Positions 41,467-50,829 of a stretch of 58,339 bases of DNA are shown piece by piece. The stretch comes from Streptomyces lateritius (GTDB lineage Bacteria > Actinomycetota > Actinomycetes > Streptomycetales > Streptomycetaceae), in assembly GCF_014649715.1 (NCBI RefSeq), contig NZ_BMTO01000012.1, forward strand, positions 1 to 58,339, in the 5' to 3' direction. The notes under the pieces were generated by a model. It saw nothing but the letters and a program-made list of their open reading frames with translations, did no database searches and was not told the DNA's origin. Numbering within the stretch: the stretch's first letter is position 1; each line of letters opens with the position of its first letter. A program made the position numbers and the translations under genes.

Positions 41467-43911
41467 GTGAGGCCCGCACGACCGGCCCCCCGCCCCGCGC
41501 CGGGCGGCACGGGCGCGGTGCGGCCCCGGGTACCGGCCCCCGCCGCGGCCCCCCGCCCCCCGGCACCGGTACCTGCCGCCACCGCAGGCCCCCCGCCCGC
41601 GCCGCGGCCCGCGACCCCGTCCCGGCCTACGCCCCCGCCCGCGCTGCGCGTCGCCGTCATCGGCGGCGGGCCCGGCGGGCTGTACGCCGCCGCGCTCCTC
41701 AAGCGGCTCGACCCCGCCCGCGAGATCACCGTCTGGGAGCGGAACGCACCCGAGGACACCTTCGGCTTCGGTGTCGTCCTCTCCGACGAGACCCTCGGCG
41801 GCATCGAGCACGCCGACCCCGCCGTGTACCGGGCGCTCCAGGAAGCGTTCGTACGGTGGGACGACATCCACATCGCCCACCGAGGGCACCTCCTGACCTC
41901 CTCGGGCCACGGCTTCGCCGCGCTCGGCAGGCACCGGCTTCTGAAGATCCTGCACGCCCGCTGCGCCGAACTCGGCGTACGGCTCCGCTTCCGCACCGAG
42001 GCCCCGCCGGCCGCCGAGCTGGCCGCCACGCACGACCTGGTCGTCGCGGCCGACGGCGTCCACAGCCCGACGCGCGAGGCCCACGCCGACGTCTTCCGCC
42101 CCCGGATCACCACCCACCGCTGCCGCTACATCTGGCTCGCCGCCGACTTCGCCTTCGACGCCTTCCGCTTCGAGATCGCCGAGACCGAGCACGGCGTGAT
42201 GCAGCTCCACGCCTACCCCTTCTCGGCCGACTCCTCCACCGTCATCGTCGAGATGCGCGAAGAGGTCTGGCAAGCCGCCGGATTCGACGAACTCGACGAG
42301 GCGGAATCCACCGCCCGCTGCGCCAAGATCTTCGCCGAGGCGCTCGGCGGACGCGCCCTGCGCTCCAACAAGTCCTCCTGGACCGCGTTCCGTACCGTCT
42401 CCAACGAGCGCTGGTCCCACGGCCGTACGGTCCTGCTCGGCGACGCCGCCCACACCGCGCACTTCTCCATCGGCTCCGGCACCAAGCTCGCCGTCGAGGA
42501 CGCCCTCGCCCTCGCGGCCTGTGTCGAGGAGCAGCCCACCCTGGAGGAGGCGCTGGCGGCCTACGAGAGGGAACGCCGGCCGGTCGTCGAGTCCACCCAG
42601 CGGGCGGCGGCGGCCAGTCTGCGCTGGTTCGAGGAGCTGGCCGGATATCTGGACCAGCCGTCGCGCCAGTTCGCCTTCAACCTCCTGACCCGCAGCCGCC
42701 GCGTCACCCACGACAACCTGCGGCTGCGCGACCCCGCTTTCACCTCCTCCGTCGAGCGCGACTTCGGCTGCCCGCCCGGCACCCCGCCGATGTTCACCCC
42801 CTTCCGGCTGCGCGGACTGACCCTGCGCAACCGGATCGTGGTCTCGCCCATGGACCTCTACGTCGCCGAGGACGGGCTCCCCGGCGACTTCCACCTCGTC
42901 CACCTGGGCGCCCGGGCGCTCGGCGGCGCCGGACTCGTCATGACCGAGATGGTGTGCGTGAGCCCGGAGGGCAGGATCACCCCCGGCTGCACCGGCCTCT
43001 GGTCAGACGAGCAGGCCGGCGCCTGGAGCCGGATCACCGCGTTCGTGCACGAGCGGTCGCCCGGCACCGCGATCGGCGTCCAGCTCGGCCACTCCGGACG
43101 CAAGGGCTCCACCCGCCGCATGTGGGAGGGCATCGACCAGCCGCTCCCCGAGGGCAACTGGCCGCTGACCGCCGCCTCACCGCTTCCCTACCGCGCCGGC
43201 CTCAACCAGGTCCCGCACGCTCTGGACCGCGCCGGACTGACCGCCGTGCGCGAGGAGTTCGTCGCCGCTGCCCGGCGCGCGGCGCGCAGCGGCTTCGACC
43301 TGCTCGAACTCCACTGCGCCCACGGCTACCTGCTCTCCGGCTTCCTCTCGCCGCTGACCAATCGGAGGGACGACGCCTACGGCGGGCCCCTCGCGAACCG
43401 GCTGCGCTTCCCCCTGGAAGTCTTCGACGCGGTACGGCAGGTGTGGCCCGACGACCGCCCGATGACCGTCCGTATCTCCGCCACCGACTGGGCGGAGGGC
43501 GGCACGACGGCCGAGGACGCGGTCGCGATCGCCCGTGCCTTCGCCGCCCACGGCGCCGACGCGCTCGACGTCTCCACCGGCCAGGTCGTACCCGAGGAAC
43601 GCCCCGAGTACGGCCGCTCCTACCAGACCCCGTACGCCGACCGGATCCGCAACGCGCTCGCCGTCCCCGTGATCGCGGTCGGCGCGATCTCCTCCTGGGA
43701 CGACGTCAACTCCCTCCTGCTGGCGGGACGCGCCGACCTCTGCGCCCTCGCCAGGCCCCACCTGTACGACCCGCACTGGACCCTGCACGCGGCCGCCGCC
43801 CAGACCTACCAGGGCCCGGCGGCCCCGTGGCCCGCCCCGTACCGCGCGGGCAGCCGCCCGCCCCCGACCGGCCGCACGGACGCGCCGAAGCCGCGGCTCA
43901 CCCTCGGCTAG
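41467..43911 (+). CDS. Bifunctional aryl-CoA 5-hydroxylase/reductase (salicylyl-CoA or 2-aminobenzoyl-CoA type)
   Basis: The protein has 814 residues. After a Pro/Ala-rich start, a flavin monooxygenase domain has the FAD loop VAVIGGGPGGLYAA, the second FAD motif LLGDAAHTAHFSIGSG and a DG-type motif (LVVAADGVHS). From about residue 435 it becomes an Old-Yellow-Enzyme barrel (MFTPFRLRGLTLRNRIVVSP; HCAHGYLLSGFLSP). This fusion is that of 2-aminobenzoyl-CoA monooxygenase/reductase and salicylyl-CoA 5-hydroxylase. GTG 41467 follows the previous stop; ATG 41449 is an alternative. The RidA gene downstream favours an amino substrate. Confidence 0.9.
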   Translation: MRPARPAPRPAPGGTGAVRPRVPAPAAAPRPPAPVPAATAGPPPAPRPATPSRPTPPPALRVAVIGGGPGGLYAAALLKRLDPAREITVWERNAPEDTFGFGVVLSDETLGGIEHADPAVYRALQEAFVRWDDIHIAHRGHLLTSSGHGFAALGRHRLLKILHARCAELGVRLRFRTEAPPAAELAATHDLVVAADGVHSPTREAHADVFRPRITTHRCRYIWLAADFAFDAFRFEIAETEHGVMQLHAYPFSADSSTVIVEMREEVWQAAGFDELDEAESTARCAKIFAEALGGRALRSNKSSWTAFRTVSNERWSHGRTVLLGDAAHTAHFSIGSGTKLAVEDALALAACVEEQPTLEEALAAYERERRPVVESTQRAAAASLRWFEELAGYLDQPSRQFAFNLLTRSRRVTHDNLRLRDPAFTSSVERDFGCPPGTPPMFTPFRLRGLTLRNRIVVSPMDLYVAEDGLPGDFHLVHLGARALGGAGLVMTEMVCVSPEGRITPGCTGLWSDEQAGAWSRITAFVHERSPGTAIGVQLGHSGRKGSTRRMWEGIDQPLPEGNWPLTAASPLPYRAGLNQVPHALDRAGLTAVREEFVAAARRAARSGFDLLELHCAHGYLLSGFLSPLTNRRDDAYGGPLANRLRFPLEVFDAVRQVWPDDRPMTVRISATDWAEGGTTAEDAVAIARAFAAHGADALDVSTGQVVPEERPEYGRSYQTPYADRIRNALAVPVIAVGAISSWDDVNSLLLAGRADLCALARPHLYDPHWTLHAAAAQTYQGPAAPWPAPYRAGSRPPPTGRTDAPKPRLTLG

Positions 43912-44719
43912 CCGCCACGAACCGGGCCCCCTCGTCCCGCAGCCGCTCGTGCAGCGCCGTGAAGACCTCCGCCGAACGGGCGCCGGGCCAGTCGGCGGGG
44001 AGCAGCTCGGACGGCAGGACCGGGTCCGCGTAGGGGAGCCGGCGCCAGGAGTCGAGCGCGAACAGGTAGGCGCGGTAGGCCTCCTCCGTCGTACCCGGGG
44101 AGGCCGACCAGGCCCGCAGGACCGGCTCGTGGGCGGCGAGGAACTCCTCGTGGAGCTTGGCGATCGACGGCAGGTCCCACCAGCGGCTCACCGCCTCGGC
44201 CGACGGCGCGTAGCCCAGGTGCTCGCCGCGGAAGAGATCCACGTACGCGGAGAGGCCCAGGCGTTCCAGCGTGTGGCGGGTCTCCTGGTACAGCCGTGCC
44301 GGGGCGATCCACACGCCCGGGGCCGCCGTGCCGAAGCCCAGCCGGGCCAGCCGGGAGCGGAGCAGATGACGCTTGTGGCGCTCGGCCTCCGGCACCGAGA
44401 AGACGGCGAGCACCCAGCCGTCGGAGAGCTTCGGCTCCGCGCGCGCGTAGATCCGGCGGTCGCCGTCCTCCAGGAGCTGGCGCGCGTCCTCGGACAGCGC
44501 GTATCCGGCCGCCCCGTCCGCCGTCCGGCGCGGCAGCAGCAGGCCCCGCCGTTTCAGCCGTGACACGGAGGAGCGCACCGAGGGCGCGTCCACGCCCAGC
44601 ACGGCGAGGAGACGGATCAGCGCGGCCACGGGCATCGGTTCCTCGCCGCGCGCGAGGTCCCGGCCGTACGCGCCGTACAGCGAGACGATCAGGGAACGGG
44701 GGGTGTGCTGCTCGGCCAC
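43898..44719 (-). CDS. PaaX-family regulator
   Basis: The protein has 273 residues. The N-terminal winged HTH (PRSLIVSLYGAYGRDLARGE, then LIRLLAVLGVDAPSVRSSVSR) and the long PaaX C-terminal region are present (LPRRTADGAAGYALSEDARQ; PAEPKL-type turn; GVWIAPARLY). PaaX repressors release DNA on binding aryl-CoA esters. Its 3' end overlaps that of the bifunctional oxygenase gene by 14 bp, so the two transcripts converge. It probably binds the shared palindromes at 40579 and 46481 and is relieved by the CoA ester made by the ligase next door. Confidence 0.92.
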   Translation of the reverse strand: MAEQHTPRSLIVSLYGAYGRDLARGEEPMPVAALIRLLAVLGVDAPSVRSSVSRLKRRGLLLPRRTADGAAGYALSEDARQLLEDGDRRIYARAEPKLSDGWVLAVFSVPEAERHKRHLLRSRLARLGFGTAAPGVWIAPARLYQETRHTLERLGLSAYVDLFRGEHLGYAPSAEAVSRWWDLPSIAKLHEEFLAAHEPVLRAWSASPGTTEEAYRAYLFALDSWRRLPYADPVLPSELLPADWPGARSAEVFTALHERLRDEGARFVAASRG

Positions 44720-44777
44720 GTGATCACTCTATCGGCCACGGGAGATCCCGCGGGGGACAGCCGCTGCGGCACGCTCG

Positions 44778-46430
44778 CTACGGCGCCGCCGCCGGTTCCC
44801 CGGCACGTGGCTCATGGGCGCGCAGCCGGAAGCGCTGGAGCTTGCCCGTGGCCGTCCGGGGCAGTGCGTCCAGGAAGACGATCTTCCGGGGGGTCTTGTA
44901 CGGCACCAGCCGGGCCCGTACGAACGCCCGCAGCGCCGACGCCGTCTCCGCGTCCCGGGGAACACCGTCCCGTACGACCGTGTACGCGACGACGGTCTGC
45001 CCGCGCAGCTCGTCCGGATGGCCCACCACCGCCACCTCGAGCACGTCCGGGTGGGCGAGCAGAGCCTCCTCCACCTGAGGGCCCGCGATGTTGTAGCCCG
45101 CCGAGATGATCATGTCGTCGGCCCGGGCGACGTAGCGGAACCGGCCGTCGCCGTCGCGGACGTACGTGTCTCCCGTCAGGTTCCAGCCGTCGTGGACGTA
45201 CTCGCTCTGGCGCGGGTCGGCCAGATAGCGGCAGCCGACCGGGCCGCGCACCGCGAGCAGCCCCTCCTCCCCGTCCGGGACCTCGACGCCCTCGCGGTCC
45301 ACCACGCGCGCCTGCCAGCCGGGTACGGGCCGGCCCGTCGTGCCCGGCCGGATGTCGTCGTCCGCGGCGGAGATGAAGATGTGGAGCAGCTCGGTCGCCC
45401 CGATGCCGTTGATGAGCTTCAGGCCGGTCCGCTCGTGCCAGGCGTCCCAGGTGGCGGCCGGCAGGTTCTCTCCCGCGGACACGCACCGCCGCAGTGAACT
45501 GATGTCGTGGCCGCCGTGCCGGTCGAGCTCCTCCAGCATCACCCGGTAGGCGGTCGGCGCCGTGAAGAGCACCGAGACCCGCTCCCGCGCGATCGCCTCC
45601 AACAGCGGGGTGGGGCCGGCCTGTTCGAGCAGGAGCGCGGCGGCTCCCGCCCGCAGCGGGAAGAGAACGAGCCCGCCGAGGCCGAAGGTGAAACCGAGCG
45701 GCGGCGAGCCGGCGAAGAGGTCGTCCGGCTCCGGCCGCAGGACGTGTGCGGAGAAGGTGTCGGCGACGGCCAGCACATCGCGGTGGAAGTGCATGCACCC
45801 CTTGGGCCGGCCGGTCGTCCCGGAGGTGAAGGCGATCAGCGCCACGTCGTCGGCGGCCGTGTCCACCGCCTCGTAGACCTCCGGCCTGCCCGGGGCGAGG
45901 GAGAGCAGGTCGTCGGGGGCGTCACCGCCGAAGGTGGTGATCCGCAGCCCGGGCACCTCGGCCTTCACCAGGTCGTCGACGGTCCTGACGTCGCACAGCG
46001 CGTGGGTGCAGCGGGCCATCTCGCACATGACGGCGAGCTCCTGGGCGCGCTGCTGCGCCAGGACGGTGACGGCGACCCCGCCCGCCTTCATGACCGCCAG
46101 CCAGCAGGCCGCCAGCCAGGGCGTCGTCGGGCCGCGCAGCAGGACGCGGTTGCCCGGCCGGACACCGAGGTCGGAGGTCAGCACGTGCGCGATCCGGTTC
46201 ACCCGTCGGAGCAACTGTCCGTATGTCCAGACATGTCCCGTGCCGTCGCGGAACGCCGGCCGTCGCGCGCCGAAGCGTTCCACCGTGCGGTCGAGCAGCT
46301 CGGTCCCGCAGTTGAGCCGCTCCGGATAGGCGAGCTCCGGCAGATCGAAGAGCAGCTGCGGCCACTGGTCCGGCGGCGGCAGACGGTCGCGCGCGAAGGT
46401 GTCGAGGTGGGCCGAGGGGGTCAGCTCCAT
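44778..46430 (-). CDS. Aryl-CoA ligase (benzoate/2-aminobenzoate-CoA ligase type)
   Basis: The protein has 550 residues of the ANL superfamily. It has the AMP-loop IAFTSGTTGRPKGCMHFHRD, the ATP motif NGIGATELLHIFISA, the hinge RADDMIISAGYNIAGPQVEE and the C-terminal lysine in PRTATGKLQRFRLR. The pattern GATELLHIFISA is that of benzoate-CoA and 2-aminobenzoate-CoA ligases. It should charge the aromatic acid with CoA, the first pathway step. It is transcribed away from the acyl-CoA dehydrogenase gene and toward the PaaX-type gene, 58 bp downstream. Confidence 0.92.
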   Translation of the reverse strand: MELTPSAHLDTFARDRLPPPDQWPQLLFDLPELAYPERLNCGTELLDRTVERFGARRPAFRDGTGHVWTYGQLLRRVNRIAHVLTSDLGVRPGNRVLLRGPTTPWLAACWLAVMKAGGVAVTVLAQQRAQELAVMCEMARCTHALCDVRTVDDLVKAEVPGLRITTFGGDAPDDLLSLAPGRPEVYEAVDTAADDVALIAFTSGTTGRPKGCMHFHRDVLAVADTFSAHVLRPEPDDLFAGSPPLGFTFGLGGLVLFPLRAGAAALLLEQAGPTPLLEAIARERVSVLFTAPTAYRVMLEELDRHGGHDISSLRRCVSAGENLPAATWDAWHERTGLKLINGIGATELLHIFISAADDDIRPGTTGRPVPGWQARVVDREGVEVPDGEEGLLAVRGPVGCRYLADPRQSEYVHDGWNLTGDTYVRDGDGRFRYVARADDMIISAGYNIAGPQVEEALLAHPDVLEVAVVGHPDELRGQTVVAYTVVRDGVPRDAETASALRAFVRARLVPYKTPRKIVFLDALPRTATGKLQRFRLRAHEPRAGEPAAAP

Positions 46431-46480
46431 GAGTTCGTCCCCTTGTCGTGGTGGGGTCGCCCATCGAGCGTATCGTGATG

Positions 46481-46494
46481 GTGACGACAGTCAA
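46481..46494. promoter_or_regulatory. Second copy of the candidate PaaX operator
   Basis: GTGAC-GACA-GTCAA lies between the divergent ligase (start 46430) and acyl-CoA dehydrogenase (start 46581) genes. It is flanked by GAGCGTATC at 46466-46474. It differs by one base from the copy at 40579-40592. Confidence 0.6.
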
Positions 46495-46580
46495 CGGTGC
46501 GCGATAGAAGTGCCGTCAGTGAGCGAGGCGTGACAAGACACAGCGAGACGCGACGAGAGACGAACGAGACAGGGGCCCGA

Positions 46581-47822
46581 ATGTCCGTATTCTCACTCGA
46601 TCCAGCCCAGACCGCGCGGTGCGCGGAGCTCCGCACGCTCGCCGCCGAGCGCCTCGGACCCCTCGCCGACAAGGGCGAACCCGGCCGGGTCAACCGCCCC
46701 CTCGTCGCGGCCCTCGGCGACCACGGCCTGCTCGCGGGCCTTTTCGAGGCGGGCGCCCTCGATCTCTGCCTGCTGCGCGAATCCCTCGCGTACGCGTGCA
46801 CGGAGGCCGAGACCGCCCTCGCCCTCCAGGGCCTCGGCGGTCACCCGATCGCCGCCTTCGGCACAGCCGGACAGCGCGCCCGCTGGCTCCCCGAGGTCGT
46901 CACGGGCCGCGCGGTCGCCGCGTTCGCGCTCAGCGAGCCCGACGCGGGCTCCGACGCCGCCGCCCTCGCCCTCGAGGCGCGGCCCGACGGCGCCGGCGGC
47001 TGGCTGCTCCACGGCGAGAAGCGCTGGATCTCCAACGCGCCCGAGGCCGACTTCGCCACCGTCTTCGCCCGGACGACCCCGGGCGCCGGGGCCCGCGGCG
47101 TCACCGCGTTCCTCGTCCCCGCCGACCGTCCGGGGCTCTCCGGCAGCCCCCTCGACATGCTCGCCCCGCACGCACTGGGCTCCCTCGTCTTCGACGGGGT
47201 GCCCGTCGGACGGGCGGACGTCCTCGGCGAGGTCGACCGCGGCTTCCGCGTGGCCATGACCACCCTCAACCTCTTCCGCCCCAGCGTCGGCGCCTTCGCC
47301 GTCGGCATGGCCCAGGCCGCGCTCGACGCGACCCTCACGCACACCGCCGCCCGCCCCGCGTTCGGCGGCGTCCTGCGCGACCTCCAGGCCGTCTCCCACC
47401 AGGTCGCCGAGATGGCCACCCGCACGGAGGCCGCCCGCCTGCTCGTCTACGCCGCGGCGGCGGCGTACGACGCGGGGGCGCCCGACGTGCCCAAGCGCTC
47501 GGCGATGGCGAAACTCCTCGCGACCGAGACGGCGCAGTACGTCGTCGACGCCGCCGTCCAGCTCCACGGGGCCAGGGCGCTTCAACGCGGCCACCTGCTG
47601 GAACACCTCTACCGGGAGGTCCGCGCCCCGCGCATCTACGAGGGCGCCACGGAGGTGCAGCGCACCATCATCGCGAAGGAGCTGTACGCGGCCGCCGGGC
47701 CGGTCGCGGTGCCGCTCGCCGAGGTGGCCGCCGTACCCGGCGCCGGCCGGTCCACGAAGCCGTCCGCCGAAGGGGCCGGGATCAGATCCGTCGTCGAGTC
47801 GTCGAAGGAGCCGTCCGCATGA
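46581..47822 (+). CDS. Acyl-CoA dehydrogenase
   Basis: The protein has 413 residues. It shows the FAD-binding signatures FALSEPDAGSDAAAL and GEKRWISNAPEAD, and a C-terminal RIYEGATEVQRTIIAKELY supplying the catalytic glutamate and FAD contacts. It should oxidise an alicyclic or branched acyl-CoA after ring reduction. The final 35 residues are a low-complexity tail beyond the normal end. Divergent from the ligase; overlaps the RidA-like gene by ATGA. Confidence 0.93.
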   Translation: MSVFSLDPAQTARCAELRTLAAERLGPLADKGEPGRVNRPLVAALGDHGLLAGLFEAGALDLCLLRESLAYACTEAETALALQGLGGHPIAAFGTAGQRARWLPEVVTGRAVAAFALSEPDAGSDAAALALEARPDGAGGWLLHGEKRWISNAPEADFATVFARTTPGAGARGVTAFLVPADRPGLSGSPLDMLAPHALGSLVFDGVPVGRADVLGEVDRGFRVAMTTLNLFRPSVGAFAVGMAQAALDATLTHTAARPAFGGVLRDLQAVSHQVAEMATRTEAARLLVYAAAAAYDAGAPDVPKRSAMAKLLATETAQYVVDAAVQLHGARALQRGHLLEHLYREVRAPRIYEGATEVQRTIIAKELYAAAGPVAVPLAEVAAVPGAGRSTKPSAEGAGIRSVVESSKEPSA

Positions 47823-48217
47823 GTCTGCACCGGCACAACCCCGCCGAACTGTCCCCGCCCACGGGTTTCTCCCACGCCGTGACCGCGACCGGCTCCCGCC
47901 TGGTCTTCCTCGCCGGACAGACCAGCCTCGACCGAGACGGCAAGATCGTGGGGGAGACCCTGCCCGAGCAGTTCGAGACCGCCCTCGCCAACCTCCTGGC
48001 CGCCCTCCGCCATGCCGGCGGCACCCCCGCCGACCTGGCCCGTGTCACCATCTACGCCACCGATGTCGCCGACTACCGCCACCATGCCCATGAACTCGGC
48101 CTCATCTGGCGCCGATTGGCGGGACGCGACTATCCGGCGATGGCCGTGATCGGCGTCGTGCGGCTGTGGGACGATCGGGCCCACGTGGAGCTGGACGGCT
48201 TCGCCGTACTGGATTAG
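47819..48217 (+). CDS. RidA/YjgF-family protein
   Basis: The protein has 132 residues and the YjgF fold: VFLAGQTSLDRDGKIVGE, FETALANLLAAL, then VTIYATDVADY. RidA proteins hydrolyse enamines/imines to ketone and ammonia, yet the catalytic arginine of true RidA (normally near R105 in an R-x-V context) reads as VIGVVRLWDDRAHVELDG, where an Arg is present but the context differs. In this pathway it could release the amino group from an alicyclic enamine-CoA. Coupled to the dehydrogenase by ATGA overlap. Confidence 0.88.
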   Translation: MSLHRHNPAELSPPTGFSHAVTATGSRLVFLAGQTSLDRDGKIVGETLPEQFETALANLLAALRHAGGTPADLARVTIYATDVADYRHHAHELGLIWRRLAGRDYPAMAVIGVVRLWDDRAHVELDGFAVLD

Positions 48218-48238
48218 GTCCTGGAGCAGGGGAAAACC

Positions 48239-49081
48239 GTGCCGGAGATCGAGCTGACGGCGGGAACGATCGCGTACGAGGACACCGGCGGGCCGGGTCC
48301 CGTCGTCGTACTCCTGCACGGACTCGCCCACGACGCCACCGTCTGGCGAAAGGTCATCGCCGCGCTCGCACCCGGCCACCGCGTTCTCGCGCCGACACTC
48401 CCGTACGGCTCCCACCGCACCCCGATGAAGCCGGAAGTGGCGCTCTCGCCCGACAGCGTCATCGACCTGATCGCCGAGTTCCTCGACCGGCTCGATCTCA
48501 CCGACGTCACTCTCGTCGAGAGCGACTGCGGCCGCGCCCAGACCGTCGCAGTCCGCCACCCCGAGCGGCTCACCCGGCTCGTCCTGGTCTCCTGCGAGGC
48601 CTTCGACAATTACCCGCCCGGGGCCCCGGGCAAGATGATCGACCTGGCCTGCCGCGTTCCCGGCGGGATCTCCCTCATGGTCCGCGTCCTCGGCCTGAAG
48701 GCGCTGCGGCGCTTCCCCGTCGGCCTCGGCGCGCTCACCAAGCGGCCCGTCCCCGACGAGATCGCCGAGGCCTGGCTGCGCCCGCTGCGTACCGACCCGG
48801 CCATCCGCCACGACTTCCGCCGCTACTGTCTGGCCGTCCGCCGTGACGAACTGCTCCGAGCCGCCGAAGGACTGAGGAAGTTCGACCGGCCCGCGCTCGT
48901 CGTCTGGGCCGTCGACGACCTGATGATGCCGCGCGAACACGGGCGTCGGCTCGCCGAACTCCTGCCCCAGGGGCGGCTGGTCGAGATCGAGGACAGCCGC
49001 ACGCTCATCAGCGAGGACCAGCCCGAACGGCTCGTGGACGCGCTGCGCGCCTTCGTGGCCGGGGCCCCGGCGACCGCTTGA
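48239..49081 (+). CDS. Alpha/beta hydrolase with atypical catalytic triad
   Basis: The protein has 280 residues. The oxyanion motif LLHGLAHDATVW and the nucleophile elbow region VESDCGRAQ are present; by position the nucleophile would be Asp, as in dehalogenases and epoxide hydrolases. The usual His near the end is missing: the segment reads EDSRTLISEDQPERL where most have a GH pair. It may be a C-C hydrolase or thioesterase with altered chemistry, or a non-catalytic member. GTG start 21 bp after the RidA-like gene, same operon. Confidence 0.85.
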   Translation: MPEIELTAGTIAYEDTGGPGPVVVLLHGLAHDATVWRKVIAALAPGHRVLAPTLPYGSHRTPMKPEVALSPDSVIDLIAEFLDRLDLTDVTLVESDCGRAQTVAVRHPERLTRLVLVSCEAFDNYPPGAPGKMIDLACRVPGGISLMVRVLGLKALRRFPVGLGALTKRPVPDEIAEAWLRPLRTDPAIRHDFRRYCLAVRRDELLRAAEGLRKFDRPALVVWAVDDLMMPREHGRRLAELLPQGRLVEIEDSRTLISEDQPERLVDALRAFVAGAPATA

Positions 49082-49185
49082 TCCACGCGCTTGATCGACT
49101 GGTCAGCTGCCGGAGGCGGGCTTAGGGTCGGAAAGGTGGACTGACCGGCCCACGGCTCCCTCACCCCGCGAGGGCGCGATGCGCC

Positions 49186-50739
49186 ATGAGTACACCCAAG
49201 CCGACGACACCCGAACAGACCGTCGCCCGTAGGAAGGGCGGTGACGGCAAGGGCATCGCCCTGTTCGTGATCGCCTCCTGCCAGCTGATGGTGGTCCTCG
49301 ACATCACCATCGTGAACATCGCTCTGCCGCACATCCAGAGTTCGCTGGAGTTCTCCACGACCAGCCTCTCCTGGGTGGTCAACGCCTACACGCTGACCTT
49401 CGGCGGTCTGCTGCTCCTCGGCGGACGCGCGGGCGACATCCTCGGACGGCGCCGCGTCTTCGTCTTCGGCGTGCTGTTGTTCGGGCTCGCCTCGCTGTTC
49501 TGCGGAGTAGCCCAGACCGACTGGCAACTCCTCGCCGCCCGGGCCCTCCAGGGCGTCGGCGGCGCGATCGCCTCACCGACCTCGCTCTCCCTGATCACCA
49601 CGAACTTCGAAGAAGGACCCGAACGCAACCGGGCCTTCGGTGTGTTCGCGGCCGTCTCGGCCGGCGGCGGCGCGATCGGTCTGGTCGCCGGCGGCGTGCT
49701 CGTCGAATGGCTCGACTGGCGCTGGATCTTCTTCGTCAACGTGCCGATCGCGCTGCTCATCGCCTTCTTCACCCCTCGGCACATCAAGGAGTCCGCGCGC
49801 CACCCCGGACACTTCGACTTCGCTGGCGCGCTGACCTCCACCCTCGGCATGGTGGCGCTGGTGTACGGGTTCATCCGCGCGGCCCAGGAGGGCTGGCGCG
49901 ACCCGTACACACTCGCCTCGTTCGGTGCGTCGGTCGTGCTCCTGGCGCTGTTCTTCCTGGTGGAGCGGCGCTCCCGGCAGCCGATCACCCCGCTGCACAT
50001 GTTCGCCGACCGCAATCGCGCGGGCACCTACGCGATCATGCTCTGCCTCGCCGCCGCCATCTTCGGGATGTTCTTCTTCCTGACGCTCTTCGTGCAGACG
50101 GTGCTGGACTTCAGCCCGTTGCGGGCCGGCCTCGCGTTCCTGCCGGTCAGCGCGATCATCGCGGTCGGCGCCGGGATCACCTCCCAGTTGCTGCCCAAGT
50201 ACGGGCCGAAACCCTTCATGGTGGTGGGTTCGGTGCTCGCCGCGGCCGGTCTGTCCTGGCTGACCCTGACCGATGTGCACTCCACCTATCTGGGCAGCAT
50301 CCTCGGCCCGATCCTGGTCTTCGGTCTCGGCATGGGCCTGATGTTCGTCTCGTTGACCCTGATGGCGCTGTCCAACGTCGAGACGGCGGACTCCGGCGCG
50401 GCCTCCGGCCTGCTCAACGCCACCCAGCAGGTGGGCGGTTCGCTCGGCCTGTCGATCCTGGTGACGGTCTTCGGCACGGCCAGCCGCAGTGAGGCCGACA
50501 AGCAGGTGCCCGCCTTCCTCTCGCAGGCGGGTCCCTTGGAGAAGGCCCAGTTCGCCAAGACGGGCCAGCTGCCCCCGCCGTGGAGCGACCAGGTGCTGAC
50601 CTCCGGCGTCTCGGCCGGCTTCGTCACGGCGGCGGCCTTCGCGATCGTCGGCGCCGTGATCGCCCTCTTCGCGATCCAGGTACGCCCCTCCGACATCGAA
50701 CGCCTCAAGGGCGGCCTCGGCCCACCGGGAGCCGGCTGA
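49186..50739 (+). CDS. MFS transporter, DHA2 (14-TMS) family
   Basis: The protein has 517 residues and about 14 transmembrane helices. It has the DHA2 start VIASCQLMVVLDITIVNIAL, motif A GGRAGDILGRRRVF and antiporter motif C (AVSAGGGAIGLVAGG). This family exports drugs and small aromatics with proton exchange. It follows the catabolic genes by 104 bp and may expel an aromatic substrate or toxic intermediate; an unrelated drug export role is equally possible. Confidence 0.9.
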   Translation: MSTPKPTTPEQTVARRKGGDGKGIALFVIASCQLMVVLDITIVNIALPHIQSSLEFSTTSLSWVVNAYTLTFGGLLLLGGRAGDILGRRRVFVFGVLLFGLASLFCGVAQTDWQLLAARALQGVGGAIASPTSLSLITTNFEEGPERNRAFGVFAAVSAGGGAIGLVAGGVLVEWLDWRWIFFVNVPIALLIAFFTPRHIKESARHPGHFDFAGALTSTLGMVALVYGFIRAAQEGWRDPYTLASFGASVVLLALFFLVERRSRQPITPLHMFADRNRAGTYAIMLCLAAAIFGMFFFLTLFVQTVLDFSPLRAGLAFLPVSAIIAVGAGITSQLLPKYGPKPFMVVGSVLAAAGLSWLTLTDVHSTYLGSILGPILVFGLGMGLMFVSLTLMALSNVETADSGAASGLLNATQQVGGSLGLSILVTVFGTASRSEADKQVPAFLSQAGPLEKAQFAKTGQLPPPWSDQVLTSGVSAGFVTAAAFAIVGAVIALFAIQVRPSDIERLKGGLGPPGAG

Positions 50740-50829
50740 TCCGTGCCGACGTCCCCCGGCGGGGCGGACTGCGGGGAGACCGGCGGCAGTCGCCGACCCG
50801 GTGACACGCGCACGAGAGGGACGCCTGTG

